From Actibacterium ureilyticum (GTDB taxonomy: Bacteria; Pseudomonadota; Alphaproteobacteria; Rhodobacterales; Rhodobacteraceae): 64,000 nucleotides of DNA. This document shows, one piece after another, positions 53,271-61,525 of this stretch (position 1 is the first letter of the stretch; each line of letters starts with the position of its first letter). The position numbers and the translations under genes are program-made. The stretch spans positions 496,001-560,000 of the forward strand of contig NZ_NSBT01000026.1 in assembly GCF_002285435.1 (NCBI RefSeq), given 5' to 3'. The notes under the pieces are model-generated. The model made no database searches. It worked only from the letters and a program-made list of their open reading frames with translations, and had not been told where the DNA came from.

Positions 53271-53303
53271 CCCTTCTTCTTGGCGCAAATACTCCCGCCG
53301 GAG
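53271..53303 (-). repeat. Dispersed intergenic repeat, copy 2
   Basis: Read on the minus strand this is CTCCGGCGGGAGTATTTGCG followed by CCAAGAAGAAGGG, about 28 of 33 bases identical to copy 1 at 45854. It begins one base after the pgi stop. Confidence 0.6.
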
Positions 53304-53340
53304 GCACCGCCGCGCCCTGGCGCGGCCAACAAAAACGCGT

Positions 53341-53361
53341 CACGCGCAGCGCGCGTGGCAT
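53341..53361. terminator. Bidirectional terminator between pgi and tRNA-Gly
   Basis: CACGCGC (53341-53347) pairs with GCGCGTG (53351-53357). On the plus strand the stem is followed by GCATTTTC; on the minus strand by ACGCGTTTTTG. It can end both pgi and the tRNA-Gly transcript. Confidence 0.75.
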
Positions 53362-53385
53362 TTTCGTTCACGTCTGGATAGCTGA

Positions 53386-53459
53386 TGGAGCGGGTAACGG
53401 GAATCGAACCCGTAACTTAAGCTTGGGAAGCTCGCGTGATACCTTTTCACCATACCCGC
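53386..53459 (-). tRNA. tRNA-Gly (anticodon CCC)
   Basis: 74 bases on the minus strand with encoded CCA. Acceptor stem GCGGGTA/TACCCGC, loop TTCCCAA giving anticodon CCC, and T arm ACGGGTTCGATTCCCGT. The anticodon stem CGAGC/GCTTA has one C-A mismatch. The terminator at 53341 lies about 30 bases downstream. Confidence 0.95.
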
Positions 53460-53654
53460 GCTGGAGTGTGTGTTTACGTCCGCTCCGACATGGGGTCAAG
53501 CCGTGTTGATACCTCAAATCATCATCACGGGGTGCTCAGGTCTGCTGTCGTCAGCTTGGCCAATGATCCAAACATTACCGCCATTTTTGACGCATTGTTG
53601 ACCTATTCAGCAAATAGCATCCGAGTGTTCGCATTTGGAAATTGGATATCTTGG
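53460..53654. other. AT-richer spacer between tRNA-Gly and lipoprotein gene
   Basis: 195 bases of lower GC: 53581-53640 hold 25 G+C of 60. It probably contains the divergent promoters of the tRNA and of the lipoprotein gene; I cannot place them reliably. No gene seen. Confidence 0.4.
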
Positions 53655-54110
53655 ATGAAGCGCCTGTTCTTTCTGTTGCCTGTTCTCTTGTCAGCCTGTG
53701 TTTCCGCGTCAAGCGGATCAAAAAAAGGCGTTGGTTTCGGCCCTTATAGCGGCGAGGTCCTGGCCCAGCCCGTCTCCAGAACAATCCAGGTTGCCAAGGC
53801 TACGGATCGGGCCGCGATCAGAAGAGCGGCCGAGTCGGCTTTCGGCATCGGTTCTTCCAGACGTCACACACCTGTTCAGGTGGCAGATCGCGTCATGTAC
53901 ATGCGGATCGTCAACAGTCGCGGGTATACATTCGCGGTTCTGGAGCAACGAGGCATTCCGTTCAGCCTGCGCGGTCAGCCCAATTTGTCGGCGCAGGCTC
54001 TTGCATCGGTTCAGGCCAATAGCGGCTGTGCAACAAGCGGTGACGTCTGGACAAGGCGCAATTCAAACGGTGCCTTCCCGAAATATGCGGTCCATGTGGT
54101 CTGTAACTGA
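53655..54110 (+). CDS. Small lipoprotein of unknown function
   Basis: 151 residues. The signal peptide MKRLFFLLPVLLSAC has a lipobox LSAC, so the mature protein is lipid-anchored at Cys15. The body has no recognised domain; two Cys (SGCATSGD and VVCN) may form a disulfide. Start at 53655 is preferred because it opens the signal peptide; the frame is open upstream but without homology. GC is lower than the surroundings. Solitary; the following cluster is on the opposite strand. Confidence 0.7.
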   Translation: MKRLFFLLPVLLSACVSASSGSKKGVGFGPYSGEVLAQPVSRTIQVAKATDRAAIRRAAESAFGIGSSRRHTPVQVADRVMYMRIVNSRGYTFAVLEQRGIPFSLRGQPNLSAQALASVQANSGCATSGDVWTRRNSNGAFPKYAVHVVCN

Positions 54111-54156
54111 CGTTTGACCGCGGCAGGGTCATTCGGGACACTGTGGCAAGCACGCC

Positions 54157-56196
54157 TCAGCCCCTCCGTCTGCGGCGCCGGCCGCCATCCTCGCCGCCGG
54201 TGTTGAAACTGACCTGTGGCAGGGTCACGACCTGCGCCAGTTCCGGGAACGGGTCGGTCGCATGGGGCAGGGCATTGGCGGCGACGAAATGCTCCTGAAA
54301 CTTCGGCTCGATGGCGGTTTCGATCTTGTGGATCTGTGCGACGGTCGCCTCGATCTCGGCCCGGGCGGCGCGGTTGCAGAGCGCGATGCGCGCGCCGGTT
54401 CCGGCGGCATTGCCCGCGCTGATGACCTTGTCCAGCGGCACATCGGGGATCATGCCCAGCACCATCGCGTGTTTGGGGCTGATATGGGCGCCAAAGGCCC
54501 CGGCCAGCACCACGCGGTCGACCTTGTCCACGCCGCGCACATCCATCAGCAGGCGCGCCCCGGCATAAAGCGCGGATTTCGCCAGCTGAATCGCGCGGAT
54601 GTCGCCCTGGGTCACGGTGATGCGCGGGCCGCCATCGGCGCTGCCGTCATGGATCAGATAGGCATGCGTGCGCCCCTCGGGCTCGGACCGCTGTGTGCCG
54701 GTCTGGGCCGCGCTGCCGATCAGGCCCGAGGGGTCGACCAGCCCCGCCATGCGCATTTCGGCTACGGCTTCGATGATCCCCGAGCCGCAGATGCCCGTGA
54801 CGCCGGTGACCGCTGTGGCGGTGGCAAAGCCCGGATCGTCGGACCACAGATCGCAGCCGATCACGCGGAAGCGCGGCTCTTTCGTGACCGGGTCGATCTC
54901 CACCCGTTCGATGGCGCCGGGGGCGGCGCGCTGGCCGGAACTGATTTGCGCGCCCTCGAACGCCGGGCCGGTGGGCGAGGAACAGGCCAGCACCTTTTCC
55001 CGGTCGCCCAGCAGGATCTCGGCATTGGTGCCAACATCAACAATCAGCGCCAAGTCGTCGGATTTGTTGGGTTCTTCGGACAATGCGACCGCCGCCGCAT
55101 CGGCCCCCACATGCCCCGCGATGCAGGGCAGGATATAGGCCCGCGCATTGGCGTTCAGCGTGGTCTGCCCCAGATCGGCCGCCGCCAGCGACAGCGAACC
55201 CGAGGTCGCCAGCGCGAACGGCGCCTGGCCCAGCTCGACCGGGTCGATGCCCAGCAGCAGGTGGTGCATCACCGGGTTGCAGACGAAAACCTGTTCGACA
55301 ATCGCGCGCGGGTCGATCCCGGCGGTTTCGGCAAGCGCCGATGTCAGGTCGTTCAGCGCCGCGCGCACGGCGGCGGTCATCTCGGCATCGCCGCCGGGGT
55401 TCATCATGGCATAGGAAACGCGGCTCATCAGATCCTCGCCAAACCGGATCTGCGGGTTCATGATGCCCGAGCTTTCCAGCACCTGTCCGGTCACCAGATC
55501 GGTCAGATGCGCGGCGATGGTGGTCGAGCCCAGATCGATTGCCAGCCCGTAAAGCCCGTCCTCGTAAAAGCCCGGCCAGATGTCGATCAGGCGCGGCGCG
55601 GCGCCGGTGTGGTCGTGATGGACGGCGACGGTCACCTGCCATTTGCCCTTGCGCAGGGCCGGTTGCAGCTGCGACAGAACCGAGAGCGGGGCGGTGATGC
55701 CGGTCACATCCCATTGGTCGGCCAGCGCGGCGCGCAGACGCTCCAGATCGCCCGAGGGGTCGTGCATATCCGGTTCCGCCACCTCGACCAGATAGAGCCG
55801 CGTGGCGGGGTCCATGGTGATGGCGCGGGCGGCGGCGGCCTTGCGCACCACCTGTTTGTGGACCTGGCTTTCGGGCGGCACGTCAATGACCACATCGCCC
55901 TGCACCGTGGCCTGGCACCCCAGGCGGCGGCCGGGTTTCAACCCGCGTTTCTCGTCATAGCGCGCCTCGACCTTGTTCCATTCCGACAGGGCGTCATCGG
56001 CGACCGTGATTCCGTGTTTCGGGAAATCGCCATAGGCGGGCGTGATCTGGCATTTGGAGCAGATCCCGCGCCCGCCGCAGACGGAATCCAGATCCACGCC
56101 CAACTGCCGCGCGGCGGTCAGGACCGGCGTGCCGATGGCAAAGCGCCCGCGCTTGCCCGAAGGGGTGAAAATGACCAATGCGTCGGTGGCTGGCAT
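54157..56196 (-). CDS. RamA-like ASKHA ferredoxin, corrinoid activation protein
   Basis: 679 residues. The N-terminal 2Fe-2S ferredoxin domain has Cys at 40, 46, 49 and 94 (CGGRGICSKC, then RLGCQA). A RACo-type ASKHA ATPase domain (DUF4445) follows from about 200: GLAIDLGSTTIAAHL, CNPVMHHLLLG, IVDVGTNAEI and VLAGAFGAHI. RACo/RamA reductively activates B12 cofactors using ATP. The C-terminus ends in GGRRRRRRG. With the methyltransferase at 57078, it likely reactivates cob(II)alamin in a split methionine synthase, as reported for roseobacters. Confidence 0.88.
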   Translation of the reverse strand: MPATDALVIFTPSGKRGRFAIGTPVLTAARQLGVDLDSVCGGRGICSKCQITPAYGDFPKHGITVADDALSEWNKVEARYDEKRGLKPGRRLGCQATVQGDVVIDVPPESQVHKQVVRKAAAARAITMDPATRLYLVEVAEPDMHDPSGDLERLRAALADQWDVTGITAPLSVLSQLQPALRKGKWQVTVAVHHDHTGAAPRLIDIWPGFYEDGLYGLAIDLGSTTIAAHLTDLVTGQVLESSGIMNPQIRFGEDLMSRVSYAMMNPGGDAEMTAAVRAALNDLTSALAETAGIDPRAIVEQVFVCNPVMHHLLLGIDPVELGQAPFALATSGSLSLAAADLGQTTLNANARAYILPCIAGHVGADAAAVALSEEPNKSDDLALIVDVGTNAEILLGDREKVLACSSPTGPAFEGAQISSGQRAAPGAIERVEIDPVTKEPRFRVIGCDLWSDDPGFATATAVTGVTGICGSGIIEAVAEMRMAGLVDPSGLIGSAAQTGTQRSEPEGRTHAYLIHDGSADGGPRITVTQGDIRAIQLAKSALYAGARLLMDVRGVDKVDRVVLAGAFGAHISPKHAMVLGMIPDVPLDKVISAGNAAGTGARIALCNRAARAEIEATVAQIHKIETAIEPKFQEHFVAANALPHATDPFPELAQVVTLPQVSFNTGGEDGGRRRRRRG

Positions 56197-56338
56197 GGCG
56201 GGTCTGGTCCTTGTCAGGCGGGATCTGCGGTGCTGTGGGTGGGCGCTGCGGCCCGTCGCGGACGCGCCGCCGCCGGTCCGGGGTGGGGCGCGGGTGGCCC
56301 GGCGCGGGGGCGCCGGGGCCGGTGGTCAGGGGCGCGGG

Positions 56339-56965
56339 TCAGATGCCGCCGCGATTGAAGCTGCCGCGCACATCGGGGCCGCTGCCGACCCATCCCGCGA
56401 TGGTTTCGGTCACATGCTTCACGATCCGCACGCGCTGGGTTTCGCCGCGCGCCTCGGCCTCGATCGCGTCATCGCCGACATAGCCGATCAGATCGGCGTC
56501 GATAGCATCGGTCGGGGTCAGCGGCGCGCCGGTGCGGGCGTCGAAGATCTGGGCGGCAAAGCGGATATTGTGCACACCGGTATGGTCCAGCCCGTAGCGT
56601 GCGCGCTCGGTCAGCGCGTGGAAGGTCGACATCACGATCACCAGCCGCACCGGGCGCGATCCGCGCAGATCCCGGACACCGGCGGTCGCGGCTTCGGTCA
56701 TGATCCGGTCGACCTGTTCATAGCGGTTGCCGCGCGGCTCGCCGCGCCAGACGATATCGGCGCGCGGGGCATAGGTGTTGGCCTCGGACACGGTCAGGGT
56801 CTCGGGCACGCGCACATCGACATCCACCACCCGCCAGGTGCGGGACACGGCGGGGTCGATCACGTCGGAATAGTGCGTCCGCCAGGTGCCGCCGAATTCG
56901 GTGCATCCCGCCAGAACCGTTCCCAAGGTGACACCGATCACCAGGATTTTACGCAAGCCAAGCAT
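56339..56965 (-). CDS. DUF6778-like lipoprotein
   Basis: 208 residues. Lipobox LAGC at about residue 21. The body (TWRVVDVDVRVPETLTVSEANTYAP, then a Rossmann-like PVRLVIVMSTFHAL) resembles a Rhodobacteraceae lipoprotein family, I think DUF6778. It lies between RamA-like and methyltransferase genes on the same strand; a link to B12 chemistry is not evident. Function unknown. Confidence 0.68.
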   Translation of the reverse strand: MLGLRKILVIGVTLGTVLAGCTEFGGTWRTHYSDVIDPAVSRTWRVVDVDVRVPETLTVSEANTYAPRADIVWRGEPRGNRYEQVDRIMTEAATAGVRDLRGSRPVRLVIVMSTFHALTERARYGLDHTGVHNIRFAAQIFDARTGAPLTPTDAIDADLIGYVGDDAIEAEARGETQRVRIVKHVTETIAGWVGSGPDVRGSFNRGGI

Positions 56966-57077
56966 TCCAGATCTCCCTCAATTCACGCCCCGCTACCTAG
57001 GGCGCCGTTACAGGCGCGGCAATCTAAACCGGATTTCCATAGCAGTTTATGAACGGCCTGTGGCGATTCTGTGGTGT

Positions 57078-58238
57078 TCAGGCCGACCGGCGGCGGCGGC
57101 GACCGCCCCGACCACCGCCCGCGCCCCCAGCGGCGGGTGCCTTGTTCAGGCGGATCCAGTTGCCGCCCGACGGGTCGTGATCCATCAGGAAATCGGCCGC
57201 GCGGATCGACAGCACCTCGTCCGAGGCGACGCCGACCTTGGGCGACAGGCCCAGCAGCGGGGCGATCTTGGCGATCTCGATACCCTCGGGCACGGCGATG
57301 CCTATATCGGCCAGCCGCGCCAGGCGTTCGCGCACCAGATCTTCGGCCGGGGCCATGCCCAGCAGCGGCGCCAGCGCGGCCAGGTCCACATCCTCGGGCG
57401 CGGTGACGCCCAGGGCCTTCAGCGCGTCCAGCCGTTCGCCGACCATCTTCTGGGTCTTGGGCATCGCCACCGGGTTCATGATGGCCGAGGTCATGCCCGC
57501 CGCCGAGGCCATGGCCAGAAACGCATTGTTGATCCCGTGCCGGTTGGGCAGGCCGAAGCTGATATTCGACGCACCGCAGGTGGTGTTCACGCCCAGCTCG
57601 TCACGCAGGCGGCGCACCAGCGCAAAGACCTGAATGCCCGCCGTCGCCATCGCGCCCACGGGCATCACCAGCGGGTCGACCACGATGTCATGGGCGGGAA
57701 TGCCGAAATCGGCGGCACGTTCGACGATCTTTTTCGCGACGGCAAAGCGCACATCGGGGTCTTCGGAGATCCCGGTGTCGTCATTGCTGATCGCCACCAC
57801 GGGGACGTTGTATTTCTTGACCAGCGGCAACACCAGTTCCAGCCGGTCTTCCTCGCCCGTGACGGAGTTCAGCAGCGGACGGCCCTGCGCGGCCTCGAGC
57901 CCCGCTTCCAAAGCGCCGGGGACCGAGCTGTCGATGCAGAGCGGCACATCGGTCAGACCCTGCACCAGGTCGATCATCTGGCGCATCAGCGGCGGTTCGG
58001 TCTCGTTCGGGTTGGGGTTCGAGTTGTAAACTACGCCGGCATTCACATCCAGCACCTGCGCGCCACAGGCGACCTGTTCCAGCGCGTCTTTCTCGACGGT
58101 GGAAAAATCGCCCGCTTCCAGCTCGGCGGCCAGTTTCTTGCGGCCCGTGGGGTTGATCCGCTCGCCGATCACGCAGAACGGCTCGTCAAAGCCGATGGTG
58201 ACGGTCTGGGTCTTGGATTCGACGACGGTGCGGGTCAT
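57078..58238 (-). CDS. Methyltetrahydrofolate:cobalamin methyltransferase
   Basis: 386 residues, TIM-barrel pterin-binding domain. Recognised by GERINPTGRKK, VLDVNAGVV, CIDSSVPGALEAGL, PLLNSVTGEED, and GASNISFGLPNRHG (folate-binding loop). Methyl transfer from CH3-THF to a corrinoid is expected; in roseobacters a separate pterin domain serves methionine synthesis. The C-terminus ends [12 protein letters not shown], a poly-Arg tail also seen in the RamA-like protein. Starts by overlapping the HAD stop at 58235-58238. Confidence 0.9.
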   Translation of the reverse strand: MTRTVVESKTQTVTIGFDEPFCVIGERINPTGRKKLAAELEAGDFSTVEKDALEQVACGAQVLDVNAGVVYNSNPNPNETEPPLMRQMIDLVQGLTDVPLCIDSSVPGALEAGLEAAQGRPLLNSVTGEEDRLELVLPLVKKYNVPVVAISNDDTGISEDPDVRFAVAKKIVERAADFGIPAHDIVVDPLVMPVGAMATAGIQVFALVRRLRDELGVNTTCGASNISFGLPNRHGINNAFLAMASAAGMTSAIMNPVAMPKTQKMVGERLDALKALGVTAPEDVDLAALAPLLGMAPAEDLVRERLARLADIGIAVPEGIEIAKIAPLLGLSPKVGVASDEVLSIRAADFLMDHDPSGGNWIRLNKAPAAGGAGGGRGGRRRRRSA

Positions 58239-58894
58239 TGGGGGGCTCCTTCATGGCTTGCCAGGATGTCCGGCAAGGCGGGGTCTGTGAAATCGCGGAT
58301 CGACACATGCGCGCCTGCGTCCAGCAGGGCGCCATCGTCCAGCGACGATCGGATGCCGACCGTCAGCGCGCCCGCCGCACGGGCCGCGCGGATGCCCGAG
58401 GGGCTGTCCTCGAACGCGATGCAGTCGGTCGCGGCCACGCCCAACAGGCGCATGGCGGTCAGATAGGGTTCGGGGTCGGGCTTGCCGCGCGCGCATTCCT
58501 CGCCGATGACCAATGTCTCCACATGGGCGCGCAGGCCGGTCGCGGTCAGCATCGCCTCGGCATTGGGGCGCATGGCGTTCGTGACCACCGCCACGGGCCA
58601 TTGGCTTTCGACCGCGCGCTTCAGAAACGCGGGCGCGCCGGGCATCGCCGGATAGGGGCGGGGCAGGCGGCGGCGGAACTCGGCCTCTTTCGCCTCGGAC
58701 AGGGCCTGGGGGTCGGGCTCATTGGGCAGGAACTGCCGGAAGATATCGACATTCAGCCGCCCGTGGACGTGGTTCATGTAAAACCCGTCATCCATGCGCA
58801 GCCCGCGCGCGGTCCACAGATCGCGAAAGACGGCTTCGTGAATAGGGTCACTATTCAGAAGCGTGCCATCGAGATCAAAGAGCAGCGCGGGCAT
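58235..58894 (-). CDS. HAD-family hydrolase
   Basis: 219 residues. Nucleophile motif LLFDLDGTLLNSDPIH at the N-terminus, motif III VTNAMRPNAEAML and motif IV FEDSPSGIRAA; a small cap domain lies between. Similar to phosphoglycolate/beta-phosphoglucomutase-like members. It overlaps the methyltransferase start, and so belongs to the one-carbon operon. Substrate unknown. Confidence 0.88.
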   Translation of the reverse strand: MPALLFDLDGTLLNSDPIHEAVFRDLWTARGLRMDDGFYMNHVHGRLNVDIFRQFLPNEPDPQALSEAKEAEFRRRLPRPYPAMPGAPAFLKRAVESQWPVAVVTNAMRPNAEAMLTATGLRAHVETLVIGEECARGKPDPEPYLTAMRLLGVAATDCIAFEDSPSGIRAARAAGALTVGIRSSLDDGALLDAGAHVSIRDFTDPALPDILASHEGAPQ

Positions 58895-58900
58895 GATGGA

Positions 58901-59830
58901 TCAGCCCGCCTGTGCCGCGGGCACGGCCGAGGCCCCGCCATGTTCGATGGCCCAGGCGGCGTTGGTCTTGATGCCGCCCAGGGGGAAGAAATGCACCCGT
59001 TCGATGTTGAAATCGGGGTTGGCGGCCTTGTGCGCGGCCAGATCGGCGACGAATTCCGTCGGCTCGAACGGCAGGACCAGCTTGGTCACGTCGCGCGCAC
59101 GTTTCTGCAGCACCTTCAGGCTGGGGCCGACACCGCAGGCGATGGCGAATTTGACCAGCGTCTGCAGCTTGGCGGGACCGGCCACGCCGATATGGATCGG
59201 CAGGTCGATGCCCTCGGCCCGCAGGCGGTCGGCCCAGGCGATGACCGGCTTGGCCTCGAACGCGAACTGGGTGGCCAGCGCCATCTGTGCATCGGTGGTA
59301 TCGCTGAATTTCTGCTTCCAGCGCAGCGCGTCCATGACGTTCCGGTCGCCGCCCTTGGGGTCGATATCCTTGTTGCCCTCGGGGTGGCCCGCCACATGCA
59401 GCCGGGTGAAGCCCGCCTTGTCGAAAAGCCCGGTTTCCAGAAGCTGGATCGAGCTGTGGAAATCCCCGTGCGGCTGGGCGACGCCACCGGCCAGCAGCAG
59501 CGCCTGGGTCACGCCCGCTTCGCCCTGATACATGGCGATCCAGTTTTCCAGCGTCGCCGCGTCCTTGATGATCCGTGCCGGAAAATGCGGCATCACCGCA
59601 TAGCCTTCGCCCGCCAACCGCTTGGCCGTGGCGACCATGTCGGCGATATCCGTGCCCTCGATATGGGCGATATAGACGCGGGTTCCTGCGGGCAGAAGTT
59701 CGCGGAAATCCTCGACCTTTTGCGCGGTGCGGGGCATCACTTCGATCGAATAGCCATCCAGAAATGCCTCGACCGCGCCACTGCGCGGCGCGGGGCCATC
59801 ATCGCGTTTCTTGAACTGCAGCAGAGCCAT
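58901..59830 (-). CDS. metF: Methylenetetrahydrofolate reductase
   Basis: 309 residues. FAD-dependent enzyme producing CH3-THF, the substrate of the downstream methyltransferase. TIM-barrel with VYIAHIEGTDIADM, GYAVMPHFPAR, LLLAGGVAQPHGD, RLHVAGHPEGNKD and FFPLGGI. Start at 59830 chosen because GGAG lies 8 bases upstream; a start at 59866 would overlap the gene before it. Confidence 0.92.
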   Translation of the reverse strand: MALLQFKKRDDGPAPRSGAVEAFLDGYSIEVMPRTAQKVEDFRELLPAGTRVYIAHIEGTDIADMVATAKRLAGEGYAVMPHFPARIIKDAATLENWIAMYQGEAGVTQALLLAGGVAQPHGDFHSSIQLLETGLFDKAGFTRLHVAGHPEGNKDIDPKGGDRNVMDALRWKQKFSDTTDAQMALATQFAFEAKPVIAWADRLRAEGIDLPIHIGVAGPAKLQTLVKFAIACGVGPSLKVLQKRARDVTKLVLPFEPTEFVADLAAHKAANPDFNIERVHFFPLGGIKTNAAWAIEHGGASAVPAAQAG

Positions 59831-59856
59831 CGTGGTCTCCAATAGGTTGCGAAAAG

Positions 59857-60153
59857 TCACGTCCATCCGGAATTGGCAATCAGCGCTTTCAGCCGCTCAT
59901 CGTCGAACTCGCGGTCCAGCCGGGCGGCTTCGGCATCGGCCACCGCCGCGTCCTCGCCCTCGATACTGACCGGGGCGGCCTTGCGCCATTCGGCCAGATA
60001 GGCATCGGTGTCGCGTGCGCCGACCTTCATCGCGCAGCGGTCGATGGCCTGTTCGAACCGTTCGGGCAGCACCCGCTTGGTGCCACGGCGCCCCTTGCCG
60101 ACAATGACCTGCGCGGGGATGTCGCGCCAATAGACGATCGTGACATCGGGCAT
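59857..60153 (-). CDS. Virulence_fact (PF13769-like) small protein
   Basis: 98 residues, soluble. TIVYWRDIPAQVIVGKGRRGTKRVLPERFEQAIDRCAMK is typical of the so-called virulence factor family that usually precedes metF in alphaproteobacteria. Name is historical; the function is not known and the context suggests folate/B12 metabolism. First gene of the minus-strand cluster. Confidence 0.82.
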   Translation of the reverse strand: MPDVTIVYWRDIPAQVIVGKGRRGTKRVLPERFEQAIDRCAMKVGARDTDAYLAEWRKAAPVSIEGEDAAVADAEAARLDREFDDERLKALIANSGWT

Positions 60154-60412
60154 GGGCTGATTCCTTTGGTTTCCGTTTCTGCTTTCTACGCGCCGTCGGT
60201 CCGTGCGCGGTGACGGATTTCGACATCATAACGCGATCCTGCGACGTTTCGCGCGCCCAGACCTAAGCCAGTTGCGCCGCTGCGGCCAGATGCGGGGGGC
60301 TGAAATCTTCTCAAGATCATTATGCAGAATGCCGGGATCGGCGGCGCGCGCCCTTGTCAGAACCGGTATCCGAGATTACTCTTTATCCCAAGTTCAGATG
60401 GAGGGCGTGACA
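60154..60412. other. Divergent promoter region
   Basis: 259 bases between the minus-strand one-carbon cluster and ppx. Both promoters must lie here. I looked for SAM, SAH and cobalamin riboswitches and saw no match. AGGA lies close before the small-protein start on the minus strand. Confidence 0.4.
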
Positions 60413-61525
60413 ATGGCGCCCAAGCGTCCCAAAGGTGCGGGCGCGTTCCCGAAACCGGTTGAGACCCCTGCACCGAAAAGCCCCGATCCGGCGGAACTGT
60501 ATGCCGCGCTGGATCTGGGCACAAACAGTTGCCGCATGCTGATCGCCCAACCCAAGGGCAGTCAGTTTCATGTGGTGGACAGCTTTTCGCGCTCGGTCCA
60601 GCTGGGCGCGGGGCTGGAAACGTCCGGCCGGATGAGCCGGACCTCGATCTCACGCTCGGTTCAGGCCTTGCGGATCTGTCGTGGCAAGCTGGAAAAGCAC
60701 CGGGTCAAGCGGATGCGCCTTGTCGCGACCGAGGCCTGTCGGCGCGCGCGTAACTCGGCCGATTTCCTGAACCGGGTGAAGCGCGAGACCGGCCTGCAGC
60801 TGGACATCATCGAGCCCGAGGAAGAGGCCCGCCTGGCCGTGGTGTCCTGTGCGCCGCTGGTGAGCACGCGGACCGAACAGTTGCTGGTGGTCGATATCGG
60901 CGGCGGCTCGACCGAGCTGGTCTGGATCGACCTGAGCGCGGTGCCGCGTTCCGACCGCCCGCGCGCGATCATGCGGCTGCATGCGGGGTTCCACCCGCCC
61001 GAAAGCCCGTTTCCCGCCGCCAAGGTCGTGGACTGGATCAGCGTGCCGCTGGGTGTGGCGACGCTGAAGGACCAGTTCCGCGATGTCGAGGATGACGCGG
61101 CCCGCTTTGCCCTGATGAGTTGGTTTTTCGAGGAGAACCTGGCCGATTTCTCTCCTTACGCCCATGAACAGGCGCGCGAGGGGTTCCAGATCATCGGCAC
61201 CAGCGGCACCGTCACCACCGTGGCCGCCAGCCATCTGGGGCTGAAACGCTATGATCGGAACAAGGTCGATGGGCTGCGCATGACCAGCGACCAGATCGAC
61301 CAGGTGATCCGCGGTTACCTGATGATGGGCCCCGAGGGGCGGCGCAACGACCCGCGCATCGGGCGCGACCGTCATGCGCTGATCATGTCGGGCGCCGCGA
61401 TCCTTCAGGCGCTGATGCGGGTTTGGCCCACCGACCGCCTGTCGGTCGCCGATCGCGGCCTGCGCGAGGGGCTGCTTTACGCCCAGATGACCGCCGATGG
61501 CGTGCTGGAGGACGGGCCGTTCTGA
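60413..61525 (+). CDS. ppx: Exopolyphosphatase/guanosine pentaphosphate phosphohydrolase
   Basis: 370 residues, ASKHA fold. AALDLGTNSCRMLIAQ and VVDIGGGSTELVW are the phosphate-binding loops; GTSGTVTTVAA is the third. Acts on polyphosphate or pppGpp. Start at 60413 follows GGAGGG; an ATG five codons earlier is possible. Stop overlaps the next ATG (TGATG). Confidence 0.92.
   Translation: MAPKRPKGAGAFPKPVETPAPKSPDPAELYAALDLGTNSCRMLIAQPKGSQFHVVDSFSRSVQLGAGLETSGRMSRTSISRSVQALRICRGKLEKHRVKRMRLVATEACRRARNSADFLNRVKRETGLQLDIIEPEEEARLAVVSCAPLVSTRTEQLLVVDIGGGSTELVWIDLSAVPRSDRPRAIMRLHAGFHPPESPFPAAKVVDWISVPLGVATLKDQFRDVEDDAARFALMSWFFEENLADFSPYAHEQAREGFQIIGTSGTVTTVAASHLGLKRYDRNKVDGLRMTSDQIDQVIRGYLMMGPEGRRNDPRIGRDRHALIMSGAAILQALMRVWPTDRLSVADRGLREGLLYAQMTADGVLEDGPF

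Noticed and set aside
53386-53459. tRNA-Gly as integration site for the adjacent low-GC lipoprotein segment
   Set aside because: The low-GC segment is on the 5' side of the tRNA, whereas integrases usually use the 3' end. No integrase or repeated tRNA fragment is seen.
60154-60412. SAM or cobalamin riboswitch upstream of the one-carbon cluster
   Set aside because: No recognisable conserved core of either class was found by eye.
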